Shown: in pieces, positions 26,398-37,701 of the stretch | Layout: every line of letters starts with the position of its first letter | How positions within the stretch are numbered: the stretch's first letter is position 1 | Assembly: GCA_947311845.1 (NCBI GenBank) | Contig: CAMZMU010000027.1 | Location: forward strand, 32,379,723-32,443,722 | Reading direction: 5' to 3' | DNA length: 64,000 bases | From: Poa pratensis | Lineage: Eukaryota; Streptophyta; Magnoliopsida; Poales; Poaceae | Program-made: the position numbers and the translations under genes | The notes under the pieces: generated by a model | Told to the model about the DNA's origin: nothing | Seen by the model: only the letters and a program-made list of their open reading frames with translations | Databases searched by the model: none

Positions 26398-26486
26398 TTC
26401 ATATTACCCCTGTTCCATAATAAGTGTCACAGTTTTAAACTAACCCCAGTTCAAAAGTGCGACACTTAGATAGAACGTTTTTTTAG
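26398..26486. mobile_element. Stowaway/mariner-like MITE fragment
   Basis: CCCTGTTCCATAATAAGTGTC and an inverted partner AAAAGTGCGACACTTAG resemble common grass Stowaway MITEs (CTCCCTCTGTTCCATAATATAAGTG type). The right terminus is not preserved. It is present in unit A but absent at the corresponding place in unit B. Confidence 0.5.
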
Positions 26487-26621
26487 GCATCTCTATAAAC
26501 ACGTTGCATTGTTTGGGGGTGGGGAAAACAAAACCAGCAGTTCATGGATTTTCACCTGGCCGCTGGTCCAACCAATTGAGGTCATAACATATAGACACAA
26601 AGACAACGCTTTCAACGAGTA

Positions 26622-26971
26622 GGAAGTTGTGGTGGGCGACATAGCCCTTGCGTTGGACCGCCACTCCTGCAACATCCCTCGCCAAGGCCAATCACAATCG
26701 TACATTGTCCGCAAATCATAGAAACGAACATGATGCCATTGGAAGGAGGAGGGATCTAAGAGGGTGTACCATGTGGTGCTGGAGCGCGGAGGGAGGGTTG
26801 CGGCGGAGGAGGAAGCGGCGGAGGGCGGCGTAGTCGGGGTCAGGGCAGGAGGAGGAGGGGTAGGGGCCTGGAGGACGCAGCTGAGGAAGTCAGGGTCGGT
26901 GGGCCGAGAGGGGGCGGGCTCGCCGACGCTGGCGCGGGGGCGGTGGCGGTGGCGGTGGAGTTGTCATCCAT
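26622..26971 (-). pseudogene. WDR13 5' fragment (exons 1-2), duplicated
   Basis: The minus strand from 26971 reads MDDNSTATATAPAPASASPP, matching the WDR13 start (MADDSTATASTPAPAPAPAS). A frameshift follows around residue 22, where 'DPDFLSC' of the parent moves to another frame. Intron 1 and part of exon 2 follow, ending at the duplication junction. Later exons are absent, so it cannot encode a propeller. If its promoter is still active it could produce a short RNA of the same sense as WDR13. Confidence 0.85.
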
Positions 26972-28247
26972 TTTTTCTGGCCACGTGCCGGTGGCTGGCG
27001 CGCACCCGGGTAGAGATCGGCTTGGATCTCGGGCCGGTGTACGAGCTAGCAAAGTGTTTTTTAGTTTTGTTTTTCAATTTTGCTTGTCTGTGCGCACGCC
27101 AGAGCTGGGAGTGTTCTCGTTCGTGCTCCTCGTCAAACTGGAAATGGGTCAACGATATTGTTATATATCAAAACTTTCTCTGCTAGAGCATCTCCATCGG
27201 CGTTCCCATGAGAGACATACGGCAATAATGTCGGTAAGTGCTATTGCGAATATGGATCTAGATTGCCGAGCTAATAGGAGCGGCTTCCATATCGGCGGCT
27301 CCCAATAGATCCTCCCAATACATTTTGATTAAATTTTTGAGAATTTCTCTAAATAAACGGTCCAATTCAAGTTTTGGCCTGAAAAGTGCCGTCATATTCG
27401 TCGATCAATTGCATGAAATTAAATGGCTATCTCCTCCCTCGAGTCCGGCACGATCCCTGGTTGCGACGTCGCCTCCGGCATGGTCAGTGATAGATCATAT
27501 ACCAAACTATCACTGGCAGTGGAACCGAAAAGAGGAATAGGAGTTCTCTGAAGTTAGGCCAAGAGACCCTTCTACCCTGGGCTATGGCATCCATTGTCAC
27601 GGCCTACAAATATTGATGCGCGATAATACAAAATTCTGATGCCTCCCGTTTCTATTGGAATTCACTCCCCTGCCGCTACTTCTCTAGTTTTATAGTGGTG
27701 ATGAGAAAACTGTTTTTCACTCTTTGTGTTGGCGTTATTGAACATATCGAGATGAATATATATGTGCAGTGCGCCAATATGCCAACTACATATGTAAAGT
27801 ATGCTAGCGCCTCATTCAAATCATTATTAGTTTACCAACTTTCAAAGGATCTCTAGAGCTTAGTTGCTCTATTTATTGGAAAAGTAATAGCTTGGTTGGT
27901 TGAATGTACGACCATGTTAATTGTATATTGTACTCACTCCGTCTAGAAATATAAGGGGCATACATTATGTGGGTAATTCATGTGCTAAAACCTTGATATT
28001 TGGAGACGTATGGATTGAGAATCCGAGAATAATATGTGTGTTTCCTTCAGCAATCGATCAGGTTTTCTTATTCGATGGAAGTTTTCTGTAGTTTTGCCAA
28101 CTGCCAGTTTGATCGTGATTTTTTAAACGGGGCCGTATGGGCTACTTTACGAGACAATGCGAATATTATGCCCACATCGTGAAGGAAAGGGAGGAATCCT
28201 TCCCGGTTGTCAACGTTTTAGGCACAAAGAAAACACTTTTAACGAGT
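26622..28247. repeat. Tandem duplication, unit B
   Basis: Second copy of the unit, from GGAAGTTGTGGTGGGCGAC at 26622 to AACGAGTA ending near 28248. It contains the WDR13 exon 1-2 pseudogene and its former promoter region. The junction 26621/26622 joins the end of unit A (CAACGAGTA) to the exon-2 start of unit B, as expected for a head-to-tail duplication. Confidence 0.85.
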
Positions 28248-28473
28248 AAACACTACAAATTATGTCGTTGCCGGGTCCGAGCAGTAGAAACCAGATTGCA
28301 CATTTGTACCCAGACATGAAGTGATGTTTCAATTGACAACAAATCTTTCTAGAGTCGTGCCACCCATTGCTCCACTCAACTCCACAGTGATGTCCTTTGG
28401 AGATAGCTGCCCATAATAGGCAGCAGCTGGAATTCCTCATGAATGTGACCAACCATGAATCTGACGAAATTAA

Positions 28474-29673
28474 CGGAAAAAGGCAAAAGATTTGCCTTAT
28501 TTCATTAATAAAGAAGGAGTGGTAAATTATCCATTACAGCCTACAAATATAGGCGACTCAAAACAACGGGAGGATTAATCTCCCGGCAACAAATGACCCA
28601 AATGTTTTGCACCGGCAAAAACCCACGCTTTTGCTTCAAACTTGATCCTCGCAAAGATGGTAGCAGGCAAGGTGCTCTTGTTCTTGAAGGTTCTTGCATT
28701 ACGCTCGGTCCAAATCTCCCACGCCGTAAGCATTAGCAAGGATGCCAAACCCTTCCCCCTCCTAGGGTGTTTGAGCACCACATGAGTCCACCAAGCCTCC
28801 ACATTGGGGATAGTAGACCAACTCGAGGGGTCGAAGTCCTCAAGGCCGAGCCACGTCTTGATCATGTTCCAAATCCGGATGGAGTAGCGACAGTGAAGGA
28901 GAAGGTGGCACGCCGTCTCATCCACACAACGACAAAGAGGGCATAGCTTGCCATTCGGCCATCCCCGGCGCTCTAACCGGTCATTAGTCCAAATCCTATT
29001 TTGTAGGACAAGCCACGCAAAAATTTTGCACTTTGGAGGTGCCCAATGCTTCCACACAAGGGAGTCCATCGGAGATAGAATTAGTCCGGCAAATTGGGCC
29101 AAGTAGGCCGATTTGCACGAATATTCCCCGGAGGTGGTGAGCTTCCAAGTGATGGTGTCGCGAGTCCCATCGGCGAGGTTGAGTTGCGAGGTGTGTTCCC
29201 AAAGGCTAACAAATTCTTGGAGGTGGTTGACGGAAAGACCACTAGAGATGTCAAGTTGAAGAACCCATGCATCGTTGGTCGTTGCTTCACGGACGCTCCA
29301 AGATTTGCGCTTGGAGAGGTTGAAGATGGAGGGTGCGATGCTTTTGGGGCATCGGCCATCCGCCCAAGGAGCGTCCCAAAAACTCGCCTTGTTACCGTCT
29401 CTGATTGTCACCGTCGTCAAGGCATAGAAGAATTCCATGTCCCCTTTGTTGCAAGAGTTTTCCATCCCAACCCAAGGTCTATCCGGAGCCGTCCATTCTA
29501 GCCAAGGCCACCTAAGGCGCAAAGCCCTCCCGAATTTGTCCATGTCAAGGATACCAAGGCCTCCAAACGAAGTTGGCCTACACACTTGCGGCCAATTAAC
29601 TTTGCATTGCCCTCCCGTGGCCTTCTTTTTTCCGGCCCAAAGGAAGCCGTGGGCAATTAACTTTGCATTGTCA
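28474..29673 (-). mobile_element. 5'-truncated LINE (L1-type) insertion
   Basis: Flanked by a 13-bp direct repeat CTGACGAAATTAA (28461-28473 and 29674-29686). On the minus strand it encodes the C-terminal part of a plant L1 reverse-transcriptase protein and ends with a T/C-rich 3' region (GCAAATCTTTTGCC). Right at its 5' junction a 17-bp segment CAATGCAAAGTTAATTG is a copy of one lying about 65 bp inside the element. The target-site duplication and one-sided truncation are typical of target-primed reverse transcription. Confidence 0.85.
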
Positions 29674-29680
29674 CTGACGA
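28575..29680 (-). pseudogene. LINE ORF2 C-terminal part (zf-RVT domain)
   Basis: Open for about 370 codons: 'NWPQVCRPTSFGGLGILDMD', 'FGRALRLRWPWLEW', 'TITWKLTTSGEYSCKSAYLA', 'WKHWAPPKCKIFAWLVLQNR' and the zinc-binding block 'LCPLCRCVDETACHLLLHC'. This is the zf-RVT region that follows reverse transcriptase in plant L1 LINEs. Polymerase and endonuclease parts are missing through 5' truncation. No internal stops, so the insertion is fairly recent. The apparent first residues (MHGTINFVSDNAKL) come from target-site and duplicated DNA, not from the LINE protein. Confidence 0.85.
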
Positions 29681-29896
29681 AATTAATAGTTCCATGCAAT
29701 ATTGGAGGAATTTCTTCCTAAAAATTTCGAGATCAAATTAAGCCCATGCGTTTGTACTGTCTTCCTAAAAAGAACCACTGCAAACTATCTTCTGTTCTTG
29801 ACGACAATGGCTTACAACATGGAGCCCTACTTGTTGAGGTCGCACACCCACTTGACGCTTCAAATCAATCCCAACATGTGACGTACCTCTAAACTA

Positions 29897-30050
29897 CTAC
29901 TCACTTCATACCAAAATATAAAATATTTTAAATATCTCATATACAGGCTACATACGGATGGAAATAAGTGAATCTACACACTAAGACACATATAGTTACA
30001 TCTGTATTAAAAAAATACTAACACATCTTATATTTTGGGATGGAGGTAAT
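29897..30050. mobile_element. Stowaway MITE
   Basis: About 155 bp with inverted ends: CTACTCACTTCATACCAAAA near 29897 and TATTTTGGGATGGAGGTAAT near 30050, both next to TA. The CTNCTTCNTNCCAAAATATA consensus is typical of Stowaway elements. It lies between the LINE and the 3' flank of the phosphatase gene. Confidence 0.65.
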
Positions 30051-30322
30051 AGATCATTATTATTATTGAGCGTGTAAATGAATCGGTGCATCCAGTTCAC
30101 AGCGCGTGTTTTGCTCACTCACACCGTCACACGTAACCTTGATTCATCTCTATACACTTTTTTTTTCTTTTGGGAAAAGGATCTCTATACACATTTTTGG
30201 GTACAGGCTGACCACTCTGACCTCTGACTACACCTTGAACAGTTCCCAAGCGATCACAGCAGGGTGCCTCCTCTACGTGTTCACGAGGAAGCATAGAACA
30301 CCAACTTCTTCCGCTGTTCGCA

Positions 30323-33139
30323 TCACTGGGAATCGTCGAATGAATCGTCCGTGGGCATCCAGTACCTGTTAGTGAACCACAGGGAGTCCGCGGCCACGGC
30401 GGCGCCGTCCTGGTTGCGGTGCCACGCGTAGTAGGCGTGCGTCCGGTTCTTGATGTCCAGGATGGCGTGGCCGAAGCTCGCCTCCCTGAACGCCGAGTAG
30501 CTTGGCTGCGGCTCCGACATGCTGCAGATACCATTACACAAACAAAGCCAAAAGATGCATAGTTTAATCAGAACTCGATCAGAGGATGCAAGTTCTGTTG
30601 AGTTGGTGGGTGCAGAAATGGTCGCTCTTACTTGGTGGCCAGCCCTTCCTGGTTTCCTCCGTCGCCGATGGTTATGTAGACCGGCGAAGACTGGTCTGGA
30701 ATCGGGGAGCACTGGCCATTTACGATGTTGTATGCGACGTTTGATATCCTATGCTGCAATCAGAGAACAAAGCTCTATGTCAGGAGCTCAGGACTGAGAT
30801 GCCACTCTAAGCAGAAGAACGAAGCACATTAAACTGATGGTTTCAACAGGAATAAACTTACTGTCCGTTCGTAGGCATGGACATGTCCTGCAAACACAAC
30901 ATCGACCTTGTACTTCACGAACCACGGCTCGTACATCACCCTCATGCTCTCACCTTCCATGTAGTGGTAGTTGTAGCTGTTATACCATGGAGCATGCATC
31001 AGAACAATCAACCACGGCGTTTCGCTCCTGTTCACCTTCGGGAACTCGGATTCAAGCCACTTGTACTGAGGAGTATATTTTCCTGGCAAAGAAGAAACAG
31101 GCATGTCAAGTTACCTTCAATTTTAGTACAGTTATTCTTTCCTTGAGAGGTGTTCTTTGGTCCTGTAGCACTTGACTGTGATTGTTGGTTTTGCTTATAA
31201 TGTACTAAAGACACACCGAAACGCAGAGTAAGAAGAACATAACATACCATATGCGGAATATGATGCCAGGACAATGACATAGGCAGAGGCTCTTTTGATG
31301 GAATACCAGTAAGGTGCTGTGCTGCCGGAAGCCTTATAAGGGGTGGGGTACCTCCGGCTGTATGGCTTAAACGGCTTAGTTTCCCCCTGCACATACGAGC
31401 AATATTATTTTTAACTACAGTATGCATAATTAAATTAAGTTTCAGTTGTACATTTGAACCGTAAAAGCATCCACTGGAACAGAAGGAAGATATCCTTACA
31501 AGTTCAGGAGCAAAATCTATCTCATGGTTTCCAGCTGTCCAGATCCAAGGCTGATATGCAAGATTTCGCTCTACAAATCTTGCCCATGTATCCCACCTAA
31601 CATTATCATGATATGGGTAGTTATCTGCGTATGACAGGTCCCCGACGAAAAGCACTGCCTGCGCTTTTGAATTGGCCTCGTAATGAGCCAGAGTGACATT
31701 CGAGTCGAAACTCTGACCGAGATCACCTAAACACAACAGCAAATATTCAGTAATATTACTCCCAAACCACAAGCAGATTTGGTGAATGTGCATTCTGATA
31801 ATGAACTAGCGCATATATATGCATAACTGGGCAAATTTGATGATACCTATCAGACCAAATGTATATGGAACATCTGGGTCACTTTTCGGAGGGGTCCTGA
31901 ACCAGAACTTCCTCATTGCCTGTTCAGTCCCAACGGCATAGTAATACTTTGTGTCAAACTGCAACAAAGTCATAATTCAATATTGAATCAAGTACAACCT
32001 TAACAAACTATAAGCCTTAAATTTCTGCTGAGATGATAACCTCCAACTTCTTTATTGTAGAATGATGAATGTATCCTGAGGTATAGTTGTAGAACGTATA
32101 CTGAGTATGCTTGCCCTTTGCGGAGCAGTTGAGGTTATCTTCTGAAGTCCCATAAAGCACTGTGCTTGACCCAGGCTCGACTGTCGTCACCCATGAGATT
32201 ATCATGGCTGTACCATCATGGTCCCCTTGTGTGATATGAACCTATTAGAGCATCAAACCAACAAATATGAAGGGGAAGAATAAACCACGGTGTGCGACCA
32301 CATCATTTGTGCTACTTCCCGTTCTAACAGCAATATTTGTAATTGCATAGTGTAAGAAATAACAAATCAATATCATGAATAAGACATCAATATCATGAAC
32401 AAGACATCAATATCATGAATAAGACAACATTACTTTGATTAAGGAAACACTGGTCTGTGATGTTAAATTTGTGGGCTCGCAATAAGTAACTGTGGGAAGT
32501 AGCTCAAAGAGCATAACATATAACTGGGAGCCACTGAGAAAAAAAAAGATTCACAACCTACCATGCCATCCATATAGTACACGGAAAATTTTCTATGAAA
32601 TCATCGGATTGACTGGGAACTGTTAAATGTTCAAGGAACTTAGCATAGGCCAGAAAAACTAACAGTAATTGCACTTATACATGGTTTCCCGTAACTTTCC
32701 AAGGCTTGTACGATGCATATAACTAAAGAGTTCCAAAACTGAACTTGTTCCAGTGACTGATGACAAGAGCCACGAGAGACAAACAACGAAACGTGGTATA
32801 AGACAAGTAACAGCTATGCAAATTGCAAGCATAGGTGGTGCGGATAATGGCAAAACAGTCCATAACACATTCATCGAATACTGCAGTTACCACTTACCAG
32901 TAGTCAACTGTTCACCAGAGTCGATGGAAACATGCTAAAACAACGGCAGCCTGGGTTATTACCTGCTGGGGCGCATTGCGGCCGGCCGGAGCGCGGAAGA
33001 CGTCGGCGTCGAGCGGCATGTCGATGGCCTGGCCGAGCTGCCGCCGGTACTCGCTGGTCTGGCCGGCGTGGCACGCGACGGCCAGCAGCAGGACGGCGCA
33101 GGCGCCCGCCGCCGCGTCGATCCGGTCCACCACCCTCAT
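30323..33139 (-). CDS. PAP: Secreted purple acid phosphatase (8 exons)
   Basis: Exons (minus): 33139-32963, 32241-32041, 31958-31847, 31726-31500, 31386-31248, 31082-30862, 30753-30632, 30521-30323. Phase is kept throughout, giving 465 residues, the usual size of plant high-molecular-weight PAPs (PAP10/12/26 group). A signal peptide is likely at residues 1-25 ([19 protein letters not shown]). An N-terminal fibronectin-like domain spans about 50-150. The metallophosphatase core has all seven metal ligands: GDLG D165, GDLSY D193 and Y196, GNHE N230, VLMH H315, GHVH H352 and H354. The enzyme hydrolyses phosphate esters with an Fe/Zn or Fe/Mn centre, usually in the cell wall, apoplast or vacuole, releasing phosphate for uptake. 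A P1BS motif lies about 150 bases upstream. It neighbours a PHT1 gene, fitting a phosphate-acquisition role. Intron 1 carries a 20-bp triplicate. Confidence 0.93.
32366..32425. repeat. Three-copy 20-bp tandem repeat in PAP intron 1
   Basis: ATCAATATCATGAATAAGAC in three adjacent copies, the middle one with a single change (GAACAAGAC). Simple minisatellite, no function implied. Confidence 0.85.
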
Positions 33140-33289
33140 TCCCGTAGCCGGCGACAGGGCGTGCTCTGCTTGTTGGGCTTGTTGGAGGATGTACTCCGTG
33201 GACGGGAATGGGATCGCTTGTCCGGCGTCGTGATTGATAAACAGGTCGACGGGTCAAAGCAAGAAGGCGGGGGATGTAGAGGGGGAATG

Positions 33290-33297
33290 GAATATGC
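33290..33297. promoter_or_regulatory. P1BS (PHR-binding) motif upstream of PAP
   Basis: GAATATGC fits GNATATNC, 151-158 bases upstream of the phosphatase ATG. It is the same motif class as in the PHT1 promoter and supports phosphate-starvation control. Confidence 0.6.
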
Positions 33298-33576
33298 TCA
33301 TCTGAGGTGCCACGAAATAAATCGGAGATGGCGACGGAGGGAGATTGATTACTTCGTGGTTTAAACTTGGAACACGCGCACGCACGGAGATAGGAGGGGA
33401 GGATGCGGTGATACAGGGAGGGGCGAGGCTGAGATTCGTTGGGATTGGAAGCCGCCAAGTGGGCGTGAGATGGATTTGGAGGGGACAAGGAACTCCATTT
33501 TTTATCACACCTTTGCACACAAGGACCTAAGAATTGATTTGCTATGATCTGGAAATCAAGAACCAGTTTTTACTCA

Positions 33577-33928
33577 ACCCATTGTTAGACAATATTTATC
33601 TAAAAAAAATGTTAGACAATGGGTTCACTAGTGGCTAGCGCTACACTTGCCTCAGACTGTCTCAGTATGATTCAGCGGATTTGCTCTTCGATTCGTGATC
33701 GGTCAGTTGTGGGTGTTGTGGTGGGTGATATCAAGAAGCTCATTTCTCCTCAATTTCTTTTAAACATGTTGGTCGAAAGAATAATGTCGTGCCACATACC
33801 TTAGCTCGTTGTAGTGAGTCAAATATTTGTAATCTTTCTTCTTCTGTGATTCCGGATTGCATCCGGAATGAACTCTATACTGATGTGCCGTAATAAATAA
33901 AGTGCCACGATTCTCTCAACAACAAAAA
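33577..33928 (+). mobile_element. Short 5'-truncated LINE insertion (RNase H tail)
   Basis: Plus-strand sequence encodes broken pieces of a plant LINE RNase H tail ('ASDCLSMIQRICSSIRDRSVVG', then in another frame 'LARCSESNICNLSSSVIPDC'), followed by TAATAAATAAAGTGCC and an A-rich end. Imperfect direct repeats flank it: CAAGAACCAGTTTTTACT near 33557 and AAAGAATCAGTTTTTTACT near 33929. It lies about 440 bases upstream of the phosphatase ATG. Confidence 0.7.
33594..33609 (+). mobile_element. 16-bp micro-insertion with 11-bp duplication
   Basis: ATTTATCTAAAAAAAA sits between two copies of TGTTAGACAAT (33583-33593 and 33610-33620). The inserted bases resemble the 3' tail of the LINE at 37702-39368 (CCCTTTATCTAAAAAAA). 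It could be an almost completely truncated LINE insertion. Without it, the site reads as the palindrome ACCCATTG-TTAGA-CAATGGGT. Confidence 0.45.
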
Positions 33929-33950
33929 AAGAATCAGTTTTTTACTTAAA

Positions 33951-36800
33951 AAATATTGTTTGTGTGCTTGGTGTTGCGACTTGTGAGGCGGAGGCACATC
34001 GCACGGGTATTGTGCTAGTGTTGTTTCAATGCCTAGTGTGCACATTGCATGCACACTTTGTTAAATTTTGACTTGCTAGATAATTTTGACCTGAAAATTT
34101 AGTGTCATTAGTTCAGTTTAATCTCTAAAATTTATACAAAAAAGCTTACATAATGGAGTAATACACTAGAAACCGCCACGGAGATATTTTTGTTAGATCC
34201 TACTCTTTACATATCTATACCATAATATGTAAATTATATAAATTATGCATTGTAGAAAAAACGGTTCTAGAACAAACTTTTGTTGCAAAATACAATTTTA
34301 GTATTTTGTAACACTTGTAAATATGGGCAACCTTTGTAATTATTTTGTAATATTGTCAGTTGTGTGGTTAAACTATGTGAAAAAATGGAAAATTATACTT
34401 GTAATGATGTAACATGCTAAAAACACATAGAAAAGTATAAAGGTTTAGTATAAATTATATTTATTTTTGATTCACCATAGACCCAAATTATATTTTCCTG
34501 TGCGCACTCATACGACTCAATTTTGGCACCATCAAGCCTCTGCGGTCCCTCAATGTGGTTGCGCTGTCTCCAACACCCTATTGTCCTTGGTGGAAGTTAC
34601 CGTCGGCGTGTTGTTGATGATTACTTGGCCCGCATGCTTCTTTTACTCAGCTAGCTTGGTTGTCTCGATGTTGGTGCCGACATGGATGATCTGCTCAAGT
34701 GGCAGCGCGTGGTTGTCGACCGTCAAAATGTTGATGTTGGTGTACTCAGCGATGGTGATCTTTCCGTTTTCGGTCATGGACTCAATGACAGCAGGATCTC
34801 GCCTCAATTTTCAGCACCGTCTTCCTCCAACTCCCTCTCACTCTGAATGAGAAATGGACTGCGGACACCAGTGGGCGTAGAAGTTGGTGCGCCATCCAAA
34901 AATAAAAGGTGTGACACCATCAACACAAGTGTAGACAAGACAACAACGACACTCGGTATTTGAATCGATTTGCAAATATACAGAATTACAGATACAAGAT
35001 TTATACTGATGAGATAACTGAAATAAAAACAACTATATATGATAGTGTTTGTACAACTAAGTGAAGTGGGCACACTCCCACGGTGTTGCGAATCGTCTAG
35101 GCACCGACATCGCCTCCCTCCTCCTCCCTGAGGGTGATACATTAACTTACGGCCAGTCTTAAATACATGCGTGCACTCACTTAGTTAATTAACCCAACGA
35201 ACGAAATCCACCAAGAATGAATTGAGTGGATGGATAGATTAACATCACCGAAAATAATAATCATAACATATAATATAATAATAAGGAAAAAGGAAGATGG
35301 CAGAGTGAAATTGATGTGTAATAAAATCGAAGGTCTCTATGTGTCCAGGACGATCGTCAAATATTTAGAATACTAGAGGTTGGGGCGCCTCTTGTCCGGT
35401 CTTTTTTAGCCCAATCAAGGCCTATCCAAAGCGAGAGGGCTTTGATTGTATTAGTGATAAGTCCTCTGCATGAGTTGCATTTAGTGTTTGGTTTAGCATA
35501 CATAATAAAGAATCACTGGATAGCAGGTATTGCATCTGAATTTTCAATCTTCTTGCTCATAGAACACATAGATCTATAATCTGCCCAAAGAGTACTAAGA
35601 ATATACTGATCATCAGACTTTAAAATTCAGTTTTGAGTCCAAGTAAATAACACACGGTGAAGAAGGTTGCATCGAACCTTAACCAAATCTGCGACAAGCA
35701 GACTCAACACTTTACCTAAAAGAAATCCTCACAGACCTAGCACTTTATATGAAGAAAATTTCCGGGATGACAGCCGGACAAAACTGTGAACTTATCTGCC
35801 TTGCAAATCCTAGAGAAGTATAAAAATGGAGGGGACAAGAACTCCTTATTTTATGACTCCTTTGCAGGCAACCAATTATTTTATTATTACGCTAATGTCC
35901 TTGTTTAGTATGAGATCAAGGAAAATGTTTACTTAGCAAAAAAAAATGTATCAACTTCTAAAAGAGAAGGTGGTAAATAGTAATTACTTGGAAACAAGTA
36001 ACTCCATTCCAGTCCTAAAAAAATGTAAGAACATCTTCAAGCAGACTGTGCAAATATGACTCATATATGTCCGTATACACATCCGTCAGCGGACAGGTGT
36101 CGGCTAGCCCCTATATGTTCTCATGTGCCACTATTTTTTAAACAATGTAAATACATGCATCATATATTTGTACATAGTTCATCAGAGAACGATTCTATAA
36201 AATACTTTATCCGGCGCATCTAAATATAGTCCAAACATTGTGATAATAATCTCGACTAATATAACTATCGCTCCAAATGCATGTTGGAGGAAATCTCCTT
36301 CTGCAGATCATACCTTTTTTTTTTCATCTTCAACCAAGTTGTATCCATCTTAATCTTGTGATCATTGATTATATCGGCAAAATGCAACTCCATTTTCATC
36401 TTCTCTTTCCAAATCCCCTTCTTATTTTTGTCAAATGTTATGTTTGGCTAGATATATCTATTCGTATTCGTTGGATTGACTTTCAAAAGCTGAGATGGAT
36501 CCAAAGTTCAGACGTGACTTTGAAGCATAAAGTAACTGACGCTGCGTCCCTCACGTGCCGCTCAATAGGTAATTTTGGTGGACCTCGTCATAATTGGACG
36601 GTTAACCAGAACCGTTTCCCTCTCCGTCTACAACATAACAGAGCTCATCAAGCACGTAAGTCCCGACCGGGACTCGCAAGCAACCACGTAGAAGCAGTAC
36701 ACATCAACTAGTACAAGTTGCAGCCTTACAGGAACGGTCATTGACGCGTACGGCAGGACGAGGAGGCGACTCTCGAGCTCGAGACGTGGCTGCAGCGGTC
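33951..36800. other. Intergenic, AT-rich, no gene recognised
   Basis: Mostly AT-rich. A minus-strand stretch near 34820-34620 reads 'ESMTENGKITIAEYTNINIL' and 'LPLEQIIHVGTNIETTKLAE' before a stop. It may be a worn coding fragment, but no family is recognised. The rest shows nothing supportable. Confidence 0.4.
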
Positions 36801-36867
36801 GACCGATGGCCGACGTGGAGAATCTGCTGGGGTGGCGGAGGCGGCGGAGCCCGACGAGTGCAGCAGG

Positions 36868-37182
36868 CGCATGCTGGTGTGCGCGGTGGGCGTCGTCGTC
36901 TTCGCGCTCCTATGACTCTTCTCGCACATGATGGAGGTGATGGAATCCCACCCGGAGTCGACGACCGCCGGCGAGCACGCCGTGGTGTGCCTGGCCATCC
37001 TCCTCCTACTCTGCTTCAGCGCCGTCTTCATCGTCCTCGTCGGTGAGCGGGTCCTCGGTAACCCGGAGGGACGTCGGTTCGTAGATGACTTGATCCAGTC
37101 CGACAGGTTTATTCTTCATGAATCCCTCCATCAGCTAATGCTCATGCATCAGCACCTTCGCGATCAGCTTGTAGATGCGTGA
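36868..37182 (+). pseudogene. Small two-helix membrane protein, interrupted by a stop
   Basis: The plus frame reads 'CSRRMLVCAVGVVVFALL', then TGA at 36913, then 'LFSHMMEVMESHPESTTAGE', 'HAVVCLAILLLLCFSAVFIV' and ends '...QHLRDQLVDA' with TGA at 37180. Two hydrophobic helices are separated by a short polar loop. The single in-frame TGA makes the product incomplete unless translation starts at the internal ATG (36928), which would give 84 residues with one helix. The block is GC-rich and gene-like. Family unknown. Confidence 0.35.
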
Positions 37183-37194
37183 TTGTCTCACCCC

Positions 37195-37679
37195 CTCCTT
37201 TTCTTTTCGAGGAAAGTAGAAGGACTTTATTAATCACCAACAAAAATTACATTGTTTGTCAGTTTGCTTAACATAAAATTAGGGACCTCAGCTATCCAAT
37301 TATAAGAATTTTTATTGCTAAATCTATAGCCAGCTAGATCATGAGCAATCTTGTTGGCTCTCCTCGGGCAGTGCTTATAGATAACAGTGCCAATAAGATA
37401 CACTAAGTTCACACAATCAGCAAAGACGGCTGCTGATTCGTTCCCCCATGCTTCATCTACCGTACCTGCATGCTTCGATTACCTTGATAGTCTGATTCCG
37501 CTTCAATAGCATTATACCCCATAGTATTAACAAGTGATAAGCCTTCTCGCAACGCCGGAGCTTCAGCCATCGCTACAGAGGCGACATGAGGCAGGTACAT
37601 GCATTTAGCCACCAAGCAATTACCTTGATAGTCGCGTATAACAGCTCCAATAGATCCTGCACAGATATCAGCCTGATAA
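37195..37679 (-). pseudogene. Old LINE RNase H domain, 3' part (split by CACTA)
   Basis: The minus strand reads 'GSIGAVIRDYQGNCLVAKC', 'AMAEAPALREGLSLVNTMG', 'YNAIEAESD', a damaged stretch, then 'HCPRRANKIAHDLAGYRFS' and 'EVPNFMLSKLTNNVIFVGD' to a stop. This is the RVT_3-type RNase H of plant LINEs. The reading continues across the CACTA element at 42240 (next entry), which shows that one LINE copy was split. Confidence 0.8.
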
Positions 37680-37701
37680 CACTACAAGAAGACTCCCCCT
37701 T

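Noticed and set aside
32366..32425. A CRISPR-like repeat array
   Set aside because: Adjacent 20-bp copies without spacers in a plant intron; a simple minisatellite.
34467..34850. A 127-codon plus-strand frame as a gene
   Set aside because: No domain. The complementary strand reads slightly more protein-like but also has stops. Left as unassigned intergenic DNA.
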